From positions 1-62,552 of the forward strand of contig JAEWOR010000030.1 in the NCBI GenBank assembly GCA_023399595.1: a stretch of 62,552 nucleotides of DNA, given 5' to 3'. Of this stretch, positions 61,427 through 62,552 are shown piece after piece; the first letter of the stretch is position 1; the number at the start of each line of letters is the position of its first letter. Source of the DNA: Bacteroidota bacterium. Lineage in GTDB: Bacteria; Bacteroidota; Bacteroidia; Flavobacteriales; Weeksellaceae. The notes beneath the pieces were generated by a model. That model was not told the origin of the DNA. It was given only the letters and a program-made list of their open reading frames with translations, and did no database searches. Position numbers and translations under genes: made by a program.

Positions 61427-61765
61427 ATGGATGCACTCGAAATCAACTTTGAAAACCTGCCAAAAGCAGTGGCATATTTAGCGAATGAAATTGCCGAAAT
61501 CAAATCTATTGTGGAGAACAAACAGGTTCCTGCAATTCCTACCAAGAAAATTCCGATAGATATTTCAGAAGCCTGTAAAATTATTGGAAAAGCAAAACCG
61601 ACTATTTATACGCTTGTTCGGGAAAGAAAAATTCCTTGCTACAAAAACGGAAAGAAACTCTACTTTTTTGAGGATGAACTTTTGGAATGGATTTCTAAAG
61701 GAAAGAAAAAAACTTTGCAAGAAATAGAAGTCGAGGCAAGAACGAATTATAAGAATCTAAAATAA
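61427..61765 (+). CDS. Excisionase-like HTH protein
   Basis: Small DNA-binding protein of 112 residues. The N-terminal 40 residues are acidic and helical (FENLPKAVAYLANEIAEIKSI). Residues about 43-95 are an HTH_17/MerR-like excisionase domain (DISEACKIIGKAKPTIYTLVRERKIPCYKNGKKLYFFEDELLEWI, given here as its key parts DISEACKIIG, TIYTLVRERKIP and LYFFEDELLEW). Such genes near integrases usually control excision or transfer in Bacteroidetes elements. It is preceded by the nested inverted repeat. Confidence 0.82.
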   Translation: MDALEINFENLPKAVAYLANEIAEIKSIVENKQVPAIPTKKIPIDISEACKIIGKAKPTIYTLVRERKIPCYKNGKKLYFFEDELLEWISKGKKKTLQEIEVEARTNYKNLK

Positions 61766-61792
61766 TTATTATGGATTTTATAATTTGCATAT

Positions 61793-61858
61793 AAGTTGTT
61801 CATTGTGAGTGTTTTGTTGTTTATTTAGTTTACTAGTTTTCAATCAAATGAACAACTT
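61793..61858. repeat. Inverted repeat downstream of the excisionase-like gene
   Basis: AAGTTGTTCATT (61793-61804) and its exact complement (61847-61858) with a 42-base spacer. T-rich sequence follows. It might be a weak terminator or a protein-binding pair. Confidence 0.5.
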
Positions 61859-61918
61859 TTCTCTTCTTTAATTCATAATGCACAACGGGTTTAGTATTAT
61901 TTAAAAATAATTTAATAG

Positions 61919-61948
61919 AAAGAACAAACTAATATGTCTGTTCTTTTT
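61919..61948 (+). terminator. Terminator-like hairpin in the element
   Basis: Stem AAAGAACA/TGTTCTTT with a 12-base loop ending in a T-run. Apart from this and the inverted repeat before it, 61766-62037 holds no gene that I can support. Confidence 0.5.
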
Positions 61949-62037
61949 ATTGGAAATAATTGCTTCACTTAAAAATAATGTCGCTTCTCTGAAATCAAGT
62001 ATTTTCAAAAAGAGTGACTGAAAAAATAATAAGAAAA

Positions 62038-62145
62038 ATGATTTTCATTGATAGGACTATTTCTGAAGAACAAACAATTATATTTCTGGCCAAGAATGGA
62101 ATTAAGGTAAATGATAATGAAACTGAAATTATATTAGAATTGTAA
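62038..62145 (+). CDS. Truncated small protein, 35 residues
   Basis: Short ORF reading MIFIDRTISEEQTIIFLAKN and then GIKVNDNETEIILEL. It resembles the first half of a small conserved Bacteroidota protein (ISEEQAIxFLAKNGIxVNDxEAxxILDFLY...), often found in mobile and accessory regions and sometimes mislabelled as a PTS subunit. The expected C-terminal half is missing after a TAA, so it may be a remnant. This recognition is from memory and tentative. Confidence 0.45.
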   Translation: MIFIDRTISEEQTIIFLAKNGIKVNDNETEIILEL

Positions 62146-62231
62146 TCTGTAATTTTAACATGATTTAATATTGATATTATTAATAAAAATGATTTTTTGA
62201 TGGTTATTTCATTTGAAATTTAAATATTTAT

Positions 62232-62239
62232 TATATTTG
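62232..62239 (+). promoter_or_regulatory. -7 promoter box before the right-edge ORFs
   Basis: TATATTTG fits TAnnTTTG. A TTTG at 62212-62215 lies 16 bases upstream. It could drive the ORFs starting at 62300 and 62353. Confidence 0.4.
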
Positions 62240-62352
62240 ATATAACATGTTTTGATTAAATTTTTTAATATTAATAGTCATAAAATTGAGGGGTTAACAA
62301 TGAATTATTTAAAACAAAATAAGAAATACAAACACAAAACCATTATTCAAAT

Positions 62353-62552
62353 ATGAAACAATATAGCCCAAAGTCACATTTTTTCACTGATCTCTCTGGT
62401 TTAACTTCTGCAAATGTAAATGAATCTTTTGGACCAGTCGATGGAGATTTAACTACAAAATATAGAGTTACTTCATTCGTAAATGGTACTGCTAATCTAA
62501 AAATTAAACTATTTGCAATTAGTGGTGGAAGTTTAATGATTTTCCCTCAAAA
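62353..62552 (+). CDS. Hypothetical protein, N-terminal part
   Basis: An open frame begins at ATG 62353 and runs off the right edge (66 codons seen). The product starts MKQYSPKSHFFTDLSGLTSA and has beta-type segments (TKYRVTSFVNGTANLKIKLFAI). It has no signal peptide and no recognised family. An 18-codon ORF (62300-62356) ends in its start codon as ATGA and may be a coupled leader. A -7 box stands about 110 bases upstream. Confidence 0.55.
   Translation, partial: MKQYSPKSHFFTDLSGLTSANVNESFGPVDGDLTTKYRVTSFVNGTANLKIKLFAISGGSLMIFPQ

Larger units (their letters stand above)
58727..62552 (+). mobile_element. Left end of an integrative element next to dnaK
   Basis: After the dnaK terminator the gene content changes to integrase, excisionase-like proteins and unknown short ORFs, with long non-coding gaps. 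The integrase reads away from dnaK into the element. Paired imperfect repeats at 58727 and 58801 mark the border region. The exact attachment core and the far end are not visible, so conjugation or cargo genes cannot be judged. Confidence 0.6.

Noticed and set aside
1..62552. tRNA genes, rRNA genes and CRISPR arrays.
   Set aside because: No cloverleaf, conserved rRNA stretch or spaced identical repeats was recognised by eye. A covariance-model search could still find a small RNA.

Overview
The window is AT-rich DNA from a member of the Bacteroidota, class Flavobacteriia, most likely close to the Chryseobacterium/Weeksellaceae group. The support is: several secreted proteins that end in a type IX secretion (T9SS) type A sorting domain with a YPNPF-like motif; a DnaE polymerase with a fused N-terminal exonuclease; a one-chain E1 alpha/beta 2-oxoacid dehydrogenase; Bacteroidota promoters of the form TTG-N19/22-TAnnTTTG; and no visible Shine-Dalgarno dependence. 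The genus is inference.

Layout. 1-112 is the 3' tip of an IS1595-type transposase. 158-15433 is mostly housekeeping: MntH with an operator-like palindrome, a DUF937/OmpA protein, ProS, an aromatic-rich lipoprotein and an OmpP1/FadL-like protein, a methyltransferase/ZIP pair, a THUMP methyltransferase and a glycosyltransferase, the fused E1, and a secreted S8 protease. 15571-20226 is DnaE.

20334-26472 is the most notable region: a complete curli-type functional amyloid locus. A CsgD-like LuxR regulator converges on a six-gene operon read right to left: a CsgA-like curlin with 20 half-repeats, a CsgB-like minor curlin, CsgE, CsgF, CsgG and a beta-propeller lipoprotein. CsgE has an extra N-terminal domain resembling the curli inhibitor CsgH. 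CsgG carries an extra C-terminal outer-membrane barrel-like domain. A hairpin separates the major curlin from the rest. Divergent from it are three T9SS cargo proteins made of related modules; the third is interrupted by two in-frame stops.

34884-58594 is again mostly core: a voltage-gated-type K+ channel, Nif3 and its partner, hotdog thioesterases, PepSY-like proteins, TopB, a ClC channel, LpdA, Xth, an acyl-CoA synthetase, a GNAT-nitrilase fusion, a Ppk-Ppx pair, an M43 protease and DnaK. Two scars stand out: a second copy of about 86 bp of topB fused to a decayed PepSY-like gene (41514-41789), and a 26-copy heptanucleotide repeat before the ClC gene.

From about 58700 to the right edge is the end of an integrative element next to dnaK: a zinc-finger/double-HTH protein, a tyrosine integrase and a small membrane protein coupled by ATGA overlaps, then a second excisionase-like protein, a truncated 35-residue ORF and an unfinished ORF. 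Its far boundary is outside the window. No rRNA, tRNA or CRISPR array was recognised.
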